Source: Sphingobacteriales bacterium 50-39 (GTDB taxonomy: Bacteria; Bacteroidota; Bacteroidia; Chitinophagales; Chitinophagaceae). Taken from it: DNA of 64,000 nt. This document shows positions 9,053 to 17,139 of the stretch, piece after piece. The notes under the pieces were generated by a model. The model searched no databases, was not told where the DNA came from, and saw only the letters and a list, made by a program, of their open reading frames with translations. Where the stretch lies: assembly GCA_001898505.1 (NCBI GenBank), contig MKTZ01000027.1:372001-436000 (forward strand), in the 5' to 3' direction. The translations under genes were made by a program, and so were the position numbers. Every line of letters starts with the position of its first letter. The first letter of the stretch is position 1.

Positions 9053-9085
9053 AAAAAAAGGTTCTATTTGAAGTAGAACCTTTTT
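9053..9085 (-). terminator. Intrinsic terminator after tRNA-Gln
   Basis: Perfect 12-bp arms aaaaaggttcta (9055-9066) and tagaaccttttt (9074-9085) with a 7-nt loop. On the minus strand the stem is followed by a T-run (complement of the A's at 9053-9059), as expected for a terminator about 35 nt downstream of the tRNA 3' end. Confidence 0.8.
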
Positions 9086-9118
9086 GTAAGCAATTGATTA
9101 TTAATAAGTTGAGTAGTT

Positions 9119-9192
9119 TGGTTGCCTTACCTGGATTCGAACCAAGACAAACAGATCCAGAATCTGTCGTACTACCATTATACTATAAGGCA
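9119..9192 (-). tRNA. tRNA-Gln (anticodon CUG)
   Basis: The minus strand folds as a full cloverleaf. The acceptor stem is TGCCTTA (9192-9186) paired with TAAGGCA (9129-9123), followed by discriminator A (9122) and a genome-encoded CCA (9121-9119). The D-loop contains AATGGTAGT, the anticodon stem ACAGA/TCTGT encloses the loop TTCTGGA giving anticodon CTG, and the T-arm contains GGTTCGAATCC. Anticodon CUG reads CAG (Gln). Confidence 0.93.
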
Positions 9193-9237
9193 AAGAGTTG
9201 GCAAAGCTACGAAAAAAAACCGTACATTTCGTGCACT

Positions 9238-9957
9238 ATGAAAAATCTGATAATCATTATATTACTGCTTGCCGGCCCCGGTCTGCGGGCGCAAAGGTCA
9301 AAAGCTGCCATGGCTTTTGCCGACAGTCTGTTCCATGCCTCTTCATTTGGGTTCGTCCTTACGGAATTCGACTTTCCTGCTGACATCCGCGAGATATTGC
9401 TGCGATTCAACAATGCCATTGCGGCCAATAAGGAGTGGTTTACCGCTTACAGCAGTCGTTTGACGCCTGGGCAGCCATTGCCGTATGATGAAAAATTCGG
9501 CATTACCCGGGGGGAATATGAAAAGATAAAGAGTATGGACAAGGTCCATCCTGCCCTAAAGGTCGTCGATACGCAGAGGATCAGCATCCTCAGACAGGAT
9601 GACAGGATCAGCTTCAGGGGGGAGGGCGAGGGGCGTATACTCGACTACCTGGAGTTCGACCTGGGAAGAAATGTACTGCTATTCGCCGGGGACACCATCC
9701 CTTTTGCGGCTGGCGCAAATACCACCACTGCCATGGCTTATGGCTTGTTCAACAGCTATACCTGGCGACTCCAGCGATCCGATCTGAGCAATGGGCTCCA
9801 GGCCGACCAGTTGACTGCCCGGGTAATCGAGATCGAGCTGGGGCTGCATGAATCAGACAATAAGCCTCTTCTTCGTATACAATACCAGGATATGGATCAT
9901 GGGGTCACCCGCGCCAACCTGGATCTGGCCGGATATATACAGAACGATGGGCATTAA
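9238..9957 (+). CDS. Hypothetical secreted protein
   Basis: A 239-aa protein beginning at ATG 9238 with a clear signal peptide (MKNLIIIILLLAGPGLRAQ). The frame stays open upstream to 9094, but that part runs through the antisense of the tRNA, so the later start is used. The mature protein is acidic and mixed alpha/beta with no domain I recognise. The downstream gene is a small lipoprotein in the same direction, 96 bp away. No function is proposed; location is probably periplasmic. Confidence 0.75.
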   Translation: MKNLIIIILLLAGPGLRAQRSKAAMAFADSLFHASSFGFVLTEFDFPADIREILLRFNNAIAANKEWFTAYSSRLTPGQPLPYDEKFGITRGEYEKIKSMDKVHPALKVVDTQRISILRQDDRISFRGEGEGRILDYLEFDLGRNVLLFAGDTIPFAAGANTTTAMAYGLFNSYTWRLQRSDLSNGLQADQLTARVIEIELGLHESDNKPLLRIQYQDMDHGVTRANLDLAGYIQNDGH

Positions 9958-10007
9958 GCGGGCTTTAAGAGAATTTTAAGAAATACAGTGCAACCGCCGT
10001 TGAACAT

Positions 10008-10029
10008 CTGTTGTCAAAGAGGACAACAG
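10008..10029 (+). promoter_or_regulatory. Perfect hairpin in the leader of the 10054 lipoprotein gene
   Basis: 8-bp arms ctgttgtc (10008-10015) and gacaacag (10022-10029) with loop aaagag, 24 nt before the start codon. No T-run follows, so it is not an intrinsic terminator; an operator or mRNA leader hairpin are the options. Confidence 0.4.
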
Positions 10030-10053
10030 GATTACTCCCCTGCTGACCTATTT

Positions 10054-10635
10054 ATGAAGAGCATCCCATCTTTGTTATTGATCGGGCTTATGGCCACGTC
10101 GTGCCATAAAGACCCTGTGGTGACGCCCGAGAAGCCGCCGGCGCCCATGAAGTATATAGAATTCCATGATCTCGAGCTGCCTTTTGGAAAAGGATTGAGT
10201 ATCGATCTGGACCAGGACGGGCAGAAAGATATCTTTTTTTCCAGTATGCTGGTAGGAGACCCGCTGGCCCAGGCGGACGAGCATCAATTCCTTTTCGGTA
10301 CATCCCCCTTTACTTTTTCTCCCGTGGACGATATGGAAGAAACTCCGGCCCTGGCGCAGGGAAAGATCATTTCGGACACTTCTTTTCCCGGCTGTCATTG
10401 GTACAATGCGAATGTCGTACTTGCGCAGAAGATAATAAAGGAGAATGTTCCTGATAGCTGGCTAGGCAATTGGAAAGACAAATCGCATCGTTATATTGTT
10501 TTGCGGTTGGATCAGCAAAATCAGCCTTTCTATGGCTGGATAGAGGTATCCTTCGACATGCAGGGGGAAAAGGTCATTCTGCACAGGGCTGCTTTATGTA
10601 AGGAGCCCGGCAGGGAGATCAGGGCCGGCGTGTAG
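10054..10635 (+). CDS. Small hypothetical lipoprotein
   Basis: A 193-aa lipoprotein. The start at 10054 gives a short signal ending in ATSC with Cys17 as the lipid-attachment site; an upstream in-frame opening to 9988 lacks a signal. A D-rich stretch (DLDQDGQKD, about residues 52-60) resembles a calcium-binding loop like those in FG-GAP or dockerin-type proteins, but a single copy is weak evidence. The remainder has alternating strands. It lies between a secreted protein gene and a membrane protein gene, all same strand, with hairpins in both gaps. Confidence 0.72.
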   Translation: MKSIPSLLLIGLMATSCHKDPVVTPEKPPAPMKYIEFHDLELPFGKGLSIDLDQDGQKDIFFSSMLVGDPLAQADEHQFLFGTSPFTFSPVDDMEETPALAQGKIISDTSFPGCHWYNANVVLAQKIIKENVPDSWLGNWKDKSHRYIVLRLDQQNQPFYGWIEVSFDMQGEKVILHRAALCKEPGREIRAGV

Positions 10636-10656
10636 ATCCTTCTTAACGGGGATAAC

Positions 10657-10689
10657 TGGTCTTTTTTTCGGATATTTGATAAAAGACCA
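10657..10689 (+). promoter_or_regulatory. 9-bp inverted repeat abutting the start of the 10693 gene
   Basis: Perfect arms tggtctttt (10657-10665) and aaaagacca (10681-10689) enclose 15 nt and end 3 nt before the ATG at 10693. In RNA this would place the ribosome landing zone in a stem; in DNA it could be an operator. No poly-T tail follows on the plus strand. Confidence 0.4.
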
Positions 10690-10692
10690 TTT

Positions 10693-11127
10693 ATGAACCT
10701 GTTATCCAATGAATCGATACTGGTCAAATCAAATGATGACATGATCATCCTAACCAACCTGCGCATACATATGACCAGCAGGAAGTGGGGGAGGGATCAT
10801 CAGATCACTATTTTTCTGGAAGACATCAGCTCCATCGAGAATTCTTTTAAAAGCAATCTTTCCTACCTGATATTCGCCATCATCGCATTTTTTGTCGGGG
10901 CGATCAATGTCGGCAACAGGGATCTTATCTTTTATACTTATATGGGGCTTATCCTGGGCGGTATCTTTCTTAGCCTGTGGCTTAGCAACAGGGGGCAGCA
11001 GGTGACCTTTTGCTCCAAGGGAGGCAATTCGCTCAGCTTTTTTGTGGGGCATATGAACAGCGAACAGGTGGAGGATTTTATCCACAAGGTGGAGGAGGCC
11101 AGGATACAACGGCTCAGGCAATTATGA
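10693..11127 (+). CDS. Small inner-membrane protein, PH-like soluble part
   Basis: A 144-aa protein with two transmembrane helices (about 57-73, YLIFAIIAFFVGAINVG, and 79-96, LIFYTYMGLILGGIFLSLWL) flanked by beta-strand-rich soluble regions (LTNLRIHMT..., VTFCSKGGNSLSFFVG). This arrangement resembles small bacterial PH-domain membrane proteins that sense or organise the membrane. No enzyme motif is present. The next gene is about 400 bp away and unrelated. Confidence 0.7.
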   Translation: MNLLSNESILVKSNDDMIILTNLRIHMTSRKWGRDHQITIFLEDISSIENSFKSNLSYLIFAIIAFFVGAINVGNRDLIFYTYMGLILGGIFLSLWLSNRGQQVTFCSKGGNSLSFFVGHMNSEQVEDFIHKVEEARIQRLRQL

Positions 11128-11531
11128 AAGATACTTAATACCTGCCCCTGGTGGTATCGGTTGTCGCTAAACGGCGATTGTCGACAATTTAATACCGTAT
11201 GTCGCCCCATTGCTGCGGCATGGCGAAATGAAAATTTTTAGTCTTTTTGCCGCATTATCTTGCGGTAGTTAGCAAAAGCACAAACTGGTCTACCGCCGAG
11301 TTGAGTCAAACACCTGGTCCACTTCCCAATTGCAGGAACCCAAGGCATGGCATGGAGGCATAGCTTCAGGCACCAAGATTTTTTGAGCCGGAGGAGATAC
11401 CGATGGCTATTCACCTAATCAGGGTTTTGGCTTTAACATAGTACAGAAAAACGATAATATCGTTTTTATCTTAGGATTAGATCGCCGATTGACACCTCAA
11501 GACAAATTTGATATTTATAAAATCAGCGGTT
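11128..11531. other. Intergenic region without a recognised gene
   Basis: About 400 bp with no complete gene. A frame is open from 11387 into the next gene, but it has no start codon and no recognisable motif, and a 13-codon frame at 11229 begins like a lipoprotein signal but stops at once. These may be remnants of a decayed gene or chance. No terminator or consensus promoter box was found. Confidence 0.5.
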
Positions 11532-12896
11532 ATGAAAAAGATAGCACCCCTTTTATTACTCATTTTTTTTATTCTTCCCTCCTGCCAGAAAGAATTGTCC
11601 AATCGGCTGGGAAAAGCTGAAACCATCGGACGCGAAGTTTCCGGACAAACCAATGCTTCGGCAGCGCATATAAGTTCCGCAGTTGCCACAGATTGGTACA
11701 GGCTGCAATTCCAGATGATATTAAAAGCAAAACCTGCAACCAACAACGCCCTGAATGCAGAAGCATTTGCATACATAGGTATCGGGCTCTATGAATCTAT
11801 CAGGTCAGGCATTAAGAATTCAGTCAGCTTTTCAAACTCTCTTTATCAAATGCCGGAAATGCCGGATAAAGATAACAATGGTTACGATCTGCAGGTTAGC
11901 GCCAATGCTACACTGGCAAGCCTTGTACGCAGTATGTATCCTGCCGCATTCATTGCGGCCAACAAGGCAAGCATTGATTCATTGGAAAATGCGTATAATC
12001 AAAAATCGCCGTCCATGGAATCAGAAGTGTTTCGGCGTTCGCAGGATTATGGAAGGGCCGTCGCCACCGCGATTTATAACTGGTCAAAAACCGATGATTA
12101 TAATGTGGGGAATAAGGGTTATATATTACCCACTACCCCGTTAGGCGTTTATATTCCCACGCCTCCGGCATTCATGAATCCCCCAATTTTACCGTTTATC
12201 AGCTTCTCGCGGCCACTGCTAATCGATGATGGCAGCGGCGTTTGCCCCCCGCCTCCATTCCCTTATTCGGAAGACCCTTCTTCCGACTTTTATAAAATGG
12301 TAAAGGATATTTACGATGTTTCAAAATTATTAACCCCTGAGCAGATAACCATGGCCAAATATTGGAATGACCTGGGCGTAGGCATCGGCTATACCCCGCC
12401 CGGGCACGATATGTTTGTGGCTACTGAAGCCATTGAACAAAGCGGTGTTGATTTGGGAGTGGCGGCAGAAGCTTTCGCAAAGTCAGGGATCGCTGTCCGC
12501 GAGGCACAGCTTGTCTGCTTCAGGGCAAAATATCAATACCTGCAAATACGACCTGTAAGCTATATACAAAAACTAATTGATAAAAATTGGCTCCCTCTCA
12601 TTCCAACTCCTCCACACCCCGAGTATCCTGCTGCTCATGCTTTCGTTACGACATCCATTATGACGGCTTTAAGCAGTGTGCTTGGGAGTAATGCAGGCGT
12701 TGTTGACCATGCTTACGACTTTTTGGGTTATGCCCCCAGGACCTTTGCCACATTGGATAAAGTCGGGGAAGAGAGCGGTAATTCAAGACGGTATGGCGGC
12801 ATTCATTACCTGCCATCTATTATGGCCGGGTGGGCAGCTGGGAAAGCGCTGGGCACAAGCATAGGGAATATAAAACTGGAATCGAGCCTTCAATGA
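11532..12896 (+). CDS. Vanadium-dependent haloperoxidase / PAP2-superfamily lipoprotein
   Basis: A 454-aa lipoprotein (lipobox ILPSC, Cys18); the start at 11532 is used because upstream codons precede the signal. The three PAP2/vanadate-site motifs occur in order in the C-terminal third: K-x6-RP (KYQYLQIRP), a middle motif HPEYPAAH in place of the common PSGH, and SRRYGGIHY. Such proteins are vanadium haloperoxidases or acid phosphatases of the same fold. It would sit in a periplasm-facing membrane leaflet. It converges on the LytTR gene with a 7-bp overlap. The segment from here to 15916 looks more AT-rich than the rest of the window. Confidence 0.88.
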   Translation: MKKIAPLLLLIFFILPSCQKELSNRLGKAETIGREVSGQTNASAAHISSAVATDWYRLQFQMILKAKPATNNALNAEAFAYIGIGLYESIRSGIKNSVSFSNSLYQMPEMPDKDNNGYDLQVSANATLASLVRSMYPAAFIAANKASIDSLENAYNQKSPSMESEVFRRSQDYGRAVATAIYNWSKTDDYNVGNKGYILPTTPLGVYIPTPPAFMNPPILPFISFSRPLLIDDGSGVCPPPPFPYSEDPSSDFYKMVKDIYDVSKLLTPEQITMAKYWNDLGVGIGYTPPGHDMFVATEAIEQSGVDLGVAAEAFAKSGIAVREAQLVCFRAKYQYLQIRPVSYIQKLIDKNWLPLIPTPPHPEYPAAHAFVTTSIMTALSSVLGSNAGVVDHAYDFLGYAPRTFATLDKVGEESGNSRRYGGIHYLPSIMAGWAAGKALGTSIGNIKLESSLQ

Positions 12897-13621
12897 GCTT
12901 TAAGCGCCTTGTTTACATCATGCTTGTATAAGCGCCCAACGGGCACCTCAATTTTTCCGATCCCGACAATGTCCGCATTATAAGAATCAATTTTATTGAT
13001 TGCAATTATGAAGGAACGGTGCACCCTGATAAAGTCATTTTTGGGCAGCATTTCCTCTAAGGAGGATAGAGCCTGTTTGGAGATGACGATATTATTTTTT
13101 GTCACAATTTTAATGTAGTCTTTAAGGCTCTCAATATATAATATATCTTCAAAAAAAACTTTCACCATTTTACGATCAGCCTTGAAATATAAAAATGGAT
13201 TGGACTGAGTGGGCGGTATTTCATTTAATGATGCAGCGTATTCGGACATAGAAATATCCATACGCATCACTTTGTTTACAGACCGAAGAAAACGTTCGAA
13301 GCTTATAGGCTTTAATAGGAAATCGACAGCGTTCAGGTCAAAGCCATCTACTGCGTATTTGCGATAAGCTGTAGTGAAGATCACTTTTGGCTGGTTTTTC
13401 AGTGTTCTCAAAAAACTGGTGCCAAGTAATAGCGGCATTTTAATATCGAGGAATAACAGATTCACTGAATTGGTTTGAAGATAAGACAGTGTTTCCACTG
13501 CATTGGAAAATTCACCGACTAATTCAAGCATTTCTATACTGGCAATATATTTTTTAAGTACATCCCTTGCTGGCGGTTCGTCATCAATAACAAGGCATTT
13601 TATTTTTTTAGATGACGTCAT
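12890..13621 (-). CDS. LytTR-family response regulator
   Basis: A 243-aa regulator. The receiver domain (1-~120) has D13/D14, phospho-acceptor D59 (LFLDIKMP) and K104 (FLLKP). The LytTR DNA-binding domain covers ~140-240 with IRVHRSFIIAI-type signature. It is the output partner of the two LytS-type kinases encoded just upstream (47 bp gap), so the three genes form a signalling operon. Target genes cannot be told; the neighbours on either side are a haloperoxidase-like lipoprotein and PUL 1. Confidence 0.92.
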   Translation of the reverse strand: MTSSKKIKCLVIDDEPPARDVLKKYIASIEMLELVGEFSNAVETLSYLQTNSVNLLFLDIKMPLLLGTSFLRTLKNQPKVIFTTAYRKYAVDGFDLNAVDFLLKPISFERFLRSVNKVMRMDISMSEYAASLNEIPPTQSNPFLYFKADRKMVKVFFEDILYIESLKDYIKIVTKNNIVISKQALSSLEEMLPKNDFIRVHRSFIIAINKIDSYNADIVGIGKIEVPVGRLYKHDVNKALKAH

Positions 13622-13668
13622 AAATTAGGGGTTTGGTGATAGATAAGTTATTTATTATGGCTTATGGG

Positions 13669-14751
13669 TTAATGCAATATAAGTTTCAGGTGGGTCATCA
13701 TCATATCAGGTTCAATGGTGTCTTTTAGTTCATATTTACCAGGGTAAAAATAATCCAATTGTTTTATGGCTAATGTTTCAACAGATCTTTCCTCCAGTTC
13801 ATGGCTTTTCCCATGTATTAATTTCATGTCTAACGTATCATCCTCAATGAGCATTTTGATGTTTATCCAGTTTATTTCAGTGTTTTTATCGCCCGCTGCA
13901 GAAAGAGCTTTTTCTACCAGGGAAAATAACAACATTGGTGTTATCAGTTTCATGTCAGGCGCTCCTTCTACCGTAATAGATGTTTCCAGGTTTCCAGTTG
14001 CCTTGTTTTTTTCCAGGGATACATAATTTTCTATGGCTTTGATCTCTTTTTCCAGCGGAACAAATGTTTCATCCAATTCGTATAGCATATAGCTGAGAAT
14101 ATCCGACAATTTCAAAAGCAGCAATGCAGGTTTTACTATTTCTTTCTTTTGCACCAGCGAGGCAATATTATCCAGCAATGAAAAAATAAAGGGAGGGTGC
14201 ATCTGTGTTTTAAGCAATTGTAGTTCGGTCAATAGTTTTTCTTTCTCTAATCGCTCTTTCTCTTTCTGCTTGAAGTACCATCTTTTTATCAGTTTGATGG
14301 TGGCAGCAGCCATGATTACTTTTGGGGCGCTGAGCAGACCCGACGTAATGCTGGTCCACCAGATATTGGTATTCGCAAATGGGGGTGTATAATTGAAAAT
14401 ACTATCTAATAAAGGAATGGCATATTTATATAACGCGTATGATAGTAAAAGAAGCAATACACACAAAAATAAGGAGCCGATAATTAACAATAGATATTTC
14501 CCGATAAATAGGTACTTTGGCATCAGCCAATCGATAAAGAAATAGCAGGCCGCCATTTGAATGGAAAGATGTAAAAATGATTTTATAAAGAAGGGCAGGT
14601 TCCAGGCTTCAAAGATTATATTATCTATTCCTGTTTGCTCATAATGAAAATTACTAACAACAAAATAGATCCACCACAGCAGCCAGAACGAGATATGGCG
14701 AAGCGTCCGTTGAGGCTTGTTATTGGTGAAAATAAAACTATACCAACTCAT
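13669..14751 (-). CDS. LytS-type sensor kinase homologue lacking catalytic residues (pseudokinase)
   Basis: A 360-aa protein with four predicted membrane helices in the first ~155 residues, a coiled-coil linker and a His_kinase (LytS/YehU) domain. The usual H-box P-H-F-L-F-N reads H-P-P-F-I-F-S (185-191), so the phospho-acceptor His is Pro187 and the Asn is Ser191. The N-box Asn is Lys281 (LVEKALSAAG), and the GIGLxN G-box is absent. The frame is intact and still aligns end to end with its neighbour, so it is not a decaying fragment. It overlaps the intact kinase gene by 14 bp. A likely role is dimerising with or regulating that kinase (inference). Confidence 0.88.
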   Translation of the reverse strand: MSWYSFIFTNNKPQRTLRHISFWLLWWIYFVVSNFHYEQTGIDNIIFEAWNLPFFIKSFLHLSIQMAACYFFIDWLMPKYLFIGKYLLLIIGSLFLCVLLLLLSYALYKYAIPLLDSIFNYTPPFANTNIWWTSITSGLLSAPKVIMAAATIKLIKRWYFKQKEKERLEKEKLLTELQLLKTQMHPPFIFSLLDNIASLVQKKEIVKPALLLLKLSDILSYMLYELDETFVPLEKEIKAIENYVSLEKNKATGNLETSITVEGAPDMKLITPMLLFSLVEKALSAAGDKNTEINWINIKMLIEDDTLDMKLIHGKSHELEERSVETLAIKQLDYFYPGKYELKDTIEPDMMMTHLKLILH

Positions 14752-15916
14752 ACATTTTTGTTTCAGTTGTAGATTGTTGTACTGTTGCTTCCTGCTCCAG
14801 TGGTACTGTTAGCAATATGTTGAAGCTGATGGCGTCTTCCTGTATGCTTAGGGTATGTGTATCCGGGTAAAGTAAAGCCAGTCTTTTTTTTACATTGCTT
14901 AACCCGATGCCTTTTGTATTACTTTCTTCACCCGCTATTGCAGGCTTACCATTAGATACATTAAATAGCAGGTAATTTTCTCTGCTCTCAATTTCGCAGC
15001 TCACCCAAGGGGAGGCAAGCATCTGGCTGGCGCCGTGCTTGAAACTGTTTTCCAAAAAAGGTATCAACAGCAAAGGGCTGATCATTTTGCCATTTGTATT
15101 TCCCCGCACCTTCAGGCTTATATGGAGGCCACGTCCATAACGGATCTTTTCCAGCCCTATATAATCATTGATCATTTTTATTTCATTGCTCAAGGGTACC
15201 AGCGGGAGGTTGCATTCATAAATGACGTAATGCAATAATGCCGATAGTTGTTGGATGGCTGGCACCGCAGCCGGTGATTCATTGATGATAAAAGAATAAA
15301 TATTGTTGAGGGTATTGAATAAAAAATGCGGATGCGTCTGGGCTTTCAGCAATTGGAGCTCGGCATTGATCTTTTCCCTGGCGGCCTGAGCGGTTTCCTG
15401 TTGTTTCAGCCACCAGTTTTTCATCAGGGTGATGGCGAGGGCAAACCCTGTCACAGTGGGATAATTGAACAATACCTGTCTCCCCCAGCGGGGGATGATA
15501 AACGCCATCCCCGGCATTTCTTTAAAAAAACCCACGCGGGTGCTAAGATAAAATGCCAGTACAAAGTTGAAGTAGTTGATGAAGGCTACAACGCATATCA
15601 GTAGGAAGAGCAGCAGTGTTGTGATCCCTCTGTTTTTAGAAAGATAGCGAGGCAGTATAAAATAAAGTACACCATACACGAGTAGCATGTGTACCGCGGT
15701 ATGTAATACGGCTGCCCATAAAATGCGGAAAGAGCCAAGTACAGGCCCATATTTTTCCAGATGAGGCATGGGGCCGTCTATGTTCCAGGCTGGTATCCAG
15801 TTTGTGGGGATAAGGTATGTAATGGTTAGATAAATCGTCCACCCCAGCCAAAACAACAGGTGCCGGCGTAAGCGTATCTTGCGATTATCGGAAAAAACAA
15901 GGTTGTATAAATCCAT
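14738..15916 (-). CDS. LytS/YehU-type sensor histidine kinase (intact)
   Basis: A 392-aa inner-membrane kinase with four predicted helices (about 18-38, 68-90, 98-125, 150-165) and a His_kinase domain. H-box HPHFLFN gives phospho-acceptor His197; N-box LENSFKHG has Asn289; G-box GIGLSN is at 335-340 and is followed by KKRL. It should phosphorylate the LytTR regulator encoded two genes downstream. It is the first gene of the kinase-pseudokinase-regulator operon; the pseudokinase gene overlaps its end by 14 bp. The stimulus is unknown. Confidence 0.93.
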   Translation of the reverse strand: MDLYNLVFSDNRKIRLRRHLLFWLGWTIYLTITYLIPTNWIPAWNIDGPMPHLEKYGPVLGSFRILWAAVLHTAVHMLLVYGVLYFILPRYLSKNRGITTLLLFLLICVVAFINYFNFVLAFYLSTRVGFFKEMPGMAFIIPRWGRQVLFNYPTVTGFALAITLMKNWWLKQQETAQAAREKINAELQLLKAQTHPHFLFNTLNNIYSFIINESPAAVPAIQQLSALLHYVIYECNLPLVPLSNEIKMINDYIGLEKIRYGRGLHISLKVRGNTNGKMISPLLLIPFLENSFKHGASQMLASPWVSCEIESRENYLLFNVSNGKPAIAGEESNTKGIGLSNVKKRLALLYPDTHTLSIQEDAISFNILLTVPLEQEATVQQSTTETKMYELV

Positions 15917-15989
15917 AATCCGATCCTAAGTTTGTTAGGAATATCAACCTGTAAATAATTCGTGAGGGGATTAGTTAGGCGTGTAACAC

Positions 15990-15997
15990 CAAAGTTA
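15990..15997 (-). promoter_or_regulatory. Candidate -7 box (TAACTTTG) for the LytS operon
   Basis: The minus strand reads TAACTTTG, an exact match to the Bacteroidota -7 consensus TAnnTTTG, 74 bp upstream of the kinase start at 15916. A convincing -33 TTTG is not seen at the usual distance, so this is a moderate call. Confidence 0.4.
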
Positions 15998-16083
15998 CTT
16001 TTTTTCTTAAACGAAATAAGATTTCTGTGCCTCGATTTGATAATTGATTGAAAACCAATGCGAATTGCTGTACAAGGCAACTT

Positions 16084-16117
16084 GAATAAAAGACCCGTTG
16101 CGGAGTAGCAACGGGTC
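16084..16117 (-). terminator. Intrinsic terminator of PUL 1
   Basis: Perfect 10-bp arms gacccgttgc (16092-16101) and gcaacgggtc (16108-16117) with a 6-nt loop. On the minus strand the stem is followed by a T-rich tail (TTTTATT). It sits 26 bp after the last gene of the SusC/SusD operon and separates it from the LytS operon. Confidence 0.88.
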
Positions 16118-16142
16118 GGATATAATAGTCGAATGAGCGATA

Positions 16143-17108
16143 TTAGTAATATTGCAGCAATCTCCACTCACTCATCTGGAAGAGACCGTCTCCGGCGCCG
16201 CCATTCCTTTGTGTGACATTCACGCGGATATAGGTATAGGCTTTGTTACTGTTATTATTCAGGGTATAATGTACCGTCTCTATACGGCTGGCGAAGTTCT
16301 CGCCTGTGCGGACGTCCAGGGTATCCCAGTTAGTGCCGTCGTTGGAGCCTACTACGTTCCAATCCATCGGGTCGCGGTCGGGCGAGTCGTTGCCTGAAGT
16401 GAAGGTATAGGAATTGACCACCTGTGGAGCCGGGAATTGTTCCTGGAACCAGAATGGCTGGGGGAAATTGAAGGTCAGGTATTTGGTATTGAGGTTACCG
16501 TCTACCAGGTGGGGGGAGCCTTCGGGTGATCCGGCGCCATTCCTATTCTCCAGGGCCACCGACAGGGTACCCTTGTCTGTTACATCCCTTTCCCTTACAT
16601 AGAGTGAATCTATTGTAAACCAGGTCCTGTTCAGATTGGAATCTATCTTTCCGGAGGATGCATCTGTCATTGTTATGGGAAGCATATACCTGACCCCAAA
16701 GCTCAATCCCTTTGTCGTTACCGTTATCGGCAGCGGTGTGGAGCTCGTCGTTCCCGCCTTGATTACGGCAGCGTAGCTGGCGATGGTGTAATTGGATGTG
16801 GGGAGGGGAACATAGGATGTGCCGTACTGGGTATTATAGGATGCGATAAGATCCGTGTCCAGCTTAAAGTTCACCTTGATGTCCTTGGCGGGAAAGGTCA
16901 ATCCGCCATAAGCGGCGCCGAATATTACCGTCTGGGGACTGTCGAGGAGGTATAGTTTTAATGATCCGAGCGTGCTGTAGGCCTGTGGCATATAGATATT
17001 GCCTTCTGATTTGCTGACCAGCGGATCCGGCTTGTTGCATGATGCTACTGCCATGCCGAGACCCAGGACGCCTGCCAGCATGTAGAGCGTTTTATGATAT
17101 CTGTTCAT
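16143..17108 (-). CDS. DUF1735 and F5/8-type C domain lipoprotein (PUL 1 surface glycan-binding type)
   Basis: A 321-aa lipoprotein (Cys24 in VASC) starting at ATG 17108; the upstream in-frame extension to 17285 overlaps the SusD gene and is rejected. Residues ~40-165 match the DUF1735 domain common in Bacteroidota surface lipoproteins; the C-terminal ~140 residues form a discoidin (F5/8 type C) domain with the typical H-L-V-D-G-N-L-x-T and W-N-V-x-G-S-N-D-G motifs. Such proteins bind glycans at the cell surface next to SusC/SusD. It is the last gene of PUL 1, 31 bp after SusD. Confidence 0.85.
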   Translation of the reverse strand: MNRYHKTLYMLAGVLGLGMAVASCNKPDPLVSKSEGNIYMPQAYSTLGSLKLYLLDSPQTVIFGAAYGGLTFPAKDIKVNFKLDTDLIASYNTQYGTSYVPLPTSNYTIASYAAVIKAGTTSSTPLPITVTTKGLSFGVRYMLPITMTDASSGKIDSNLNRTWFTIDSLYVRERDVTDKGTLSVALENRNGAGSPEGSPHLVDGNLNTKYLTFNFPQPFWFQEQFPAPQVVNSYTFTSGNDSPDRDPMDWNVVGSNDGTNWDTLDVRTGENFASRIETVHYTLNNNSNKAYTYIRVNVTQRNGGAGDGLFQMSEWRLLQYY

Positions 17109-17139
17109 ACTGATGTTTTGATAGTTAAGGAAGTCATGA

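Noticed and set aside
9094-9237. Longer start for the 9238 secreted protein
   Set aside because: The extension crosses the tRNA-Gln gene in antisense and would place 48 residues before an otherwise perfect signal peptide.
11387-11531. Open frame before the haloperoxidase-like gene as a possible gene remnant
   Set aside because: No start codon and no recognisable motif; about 48 codons open can occur by chance in AT-rich DNA.
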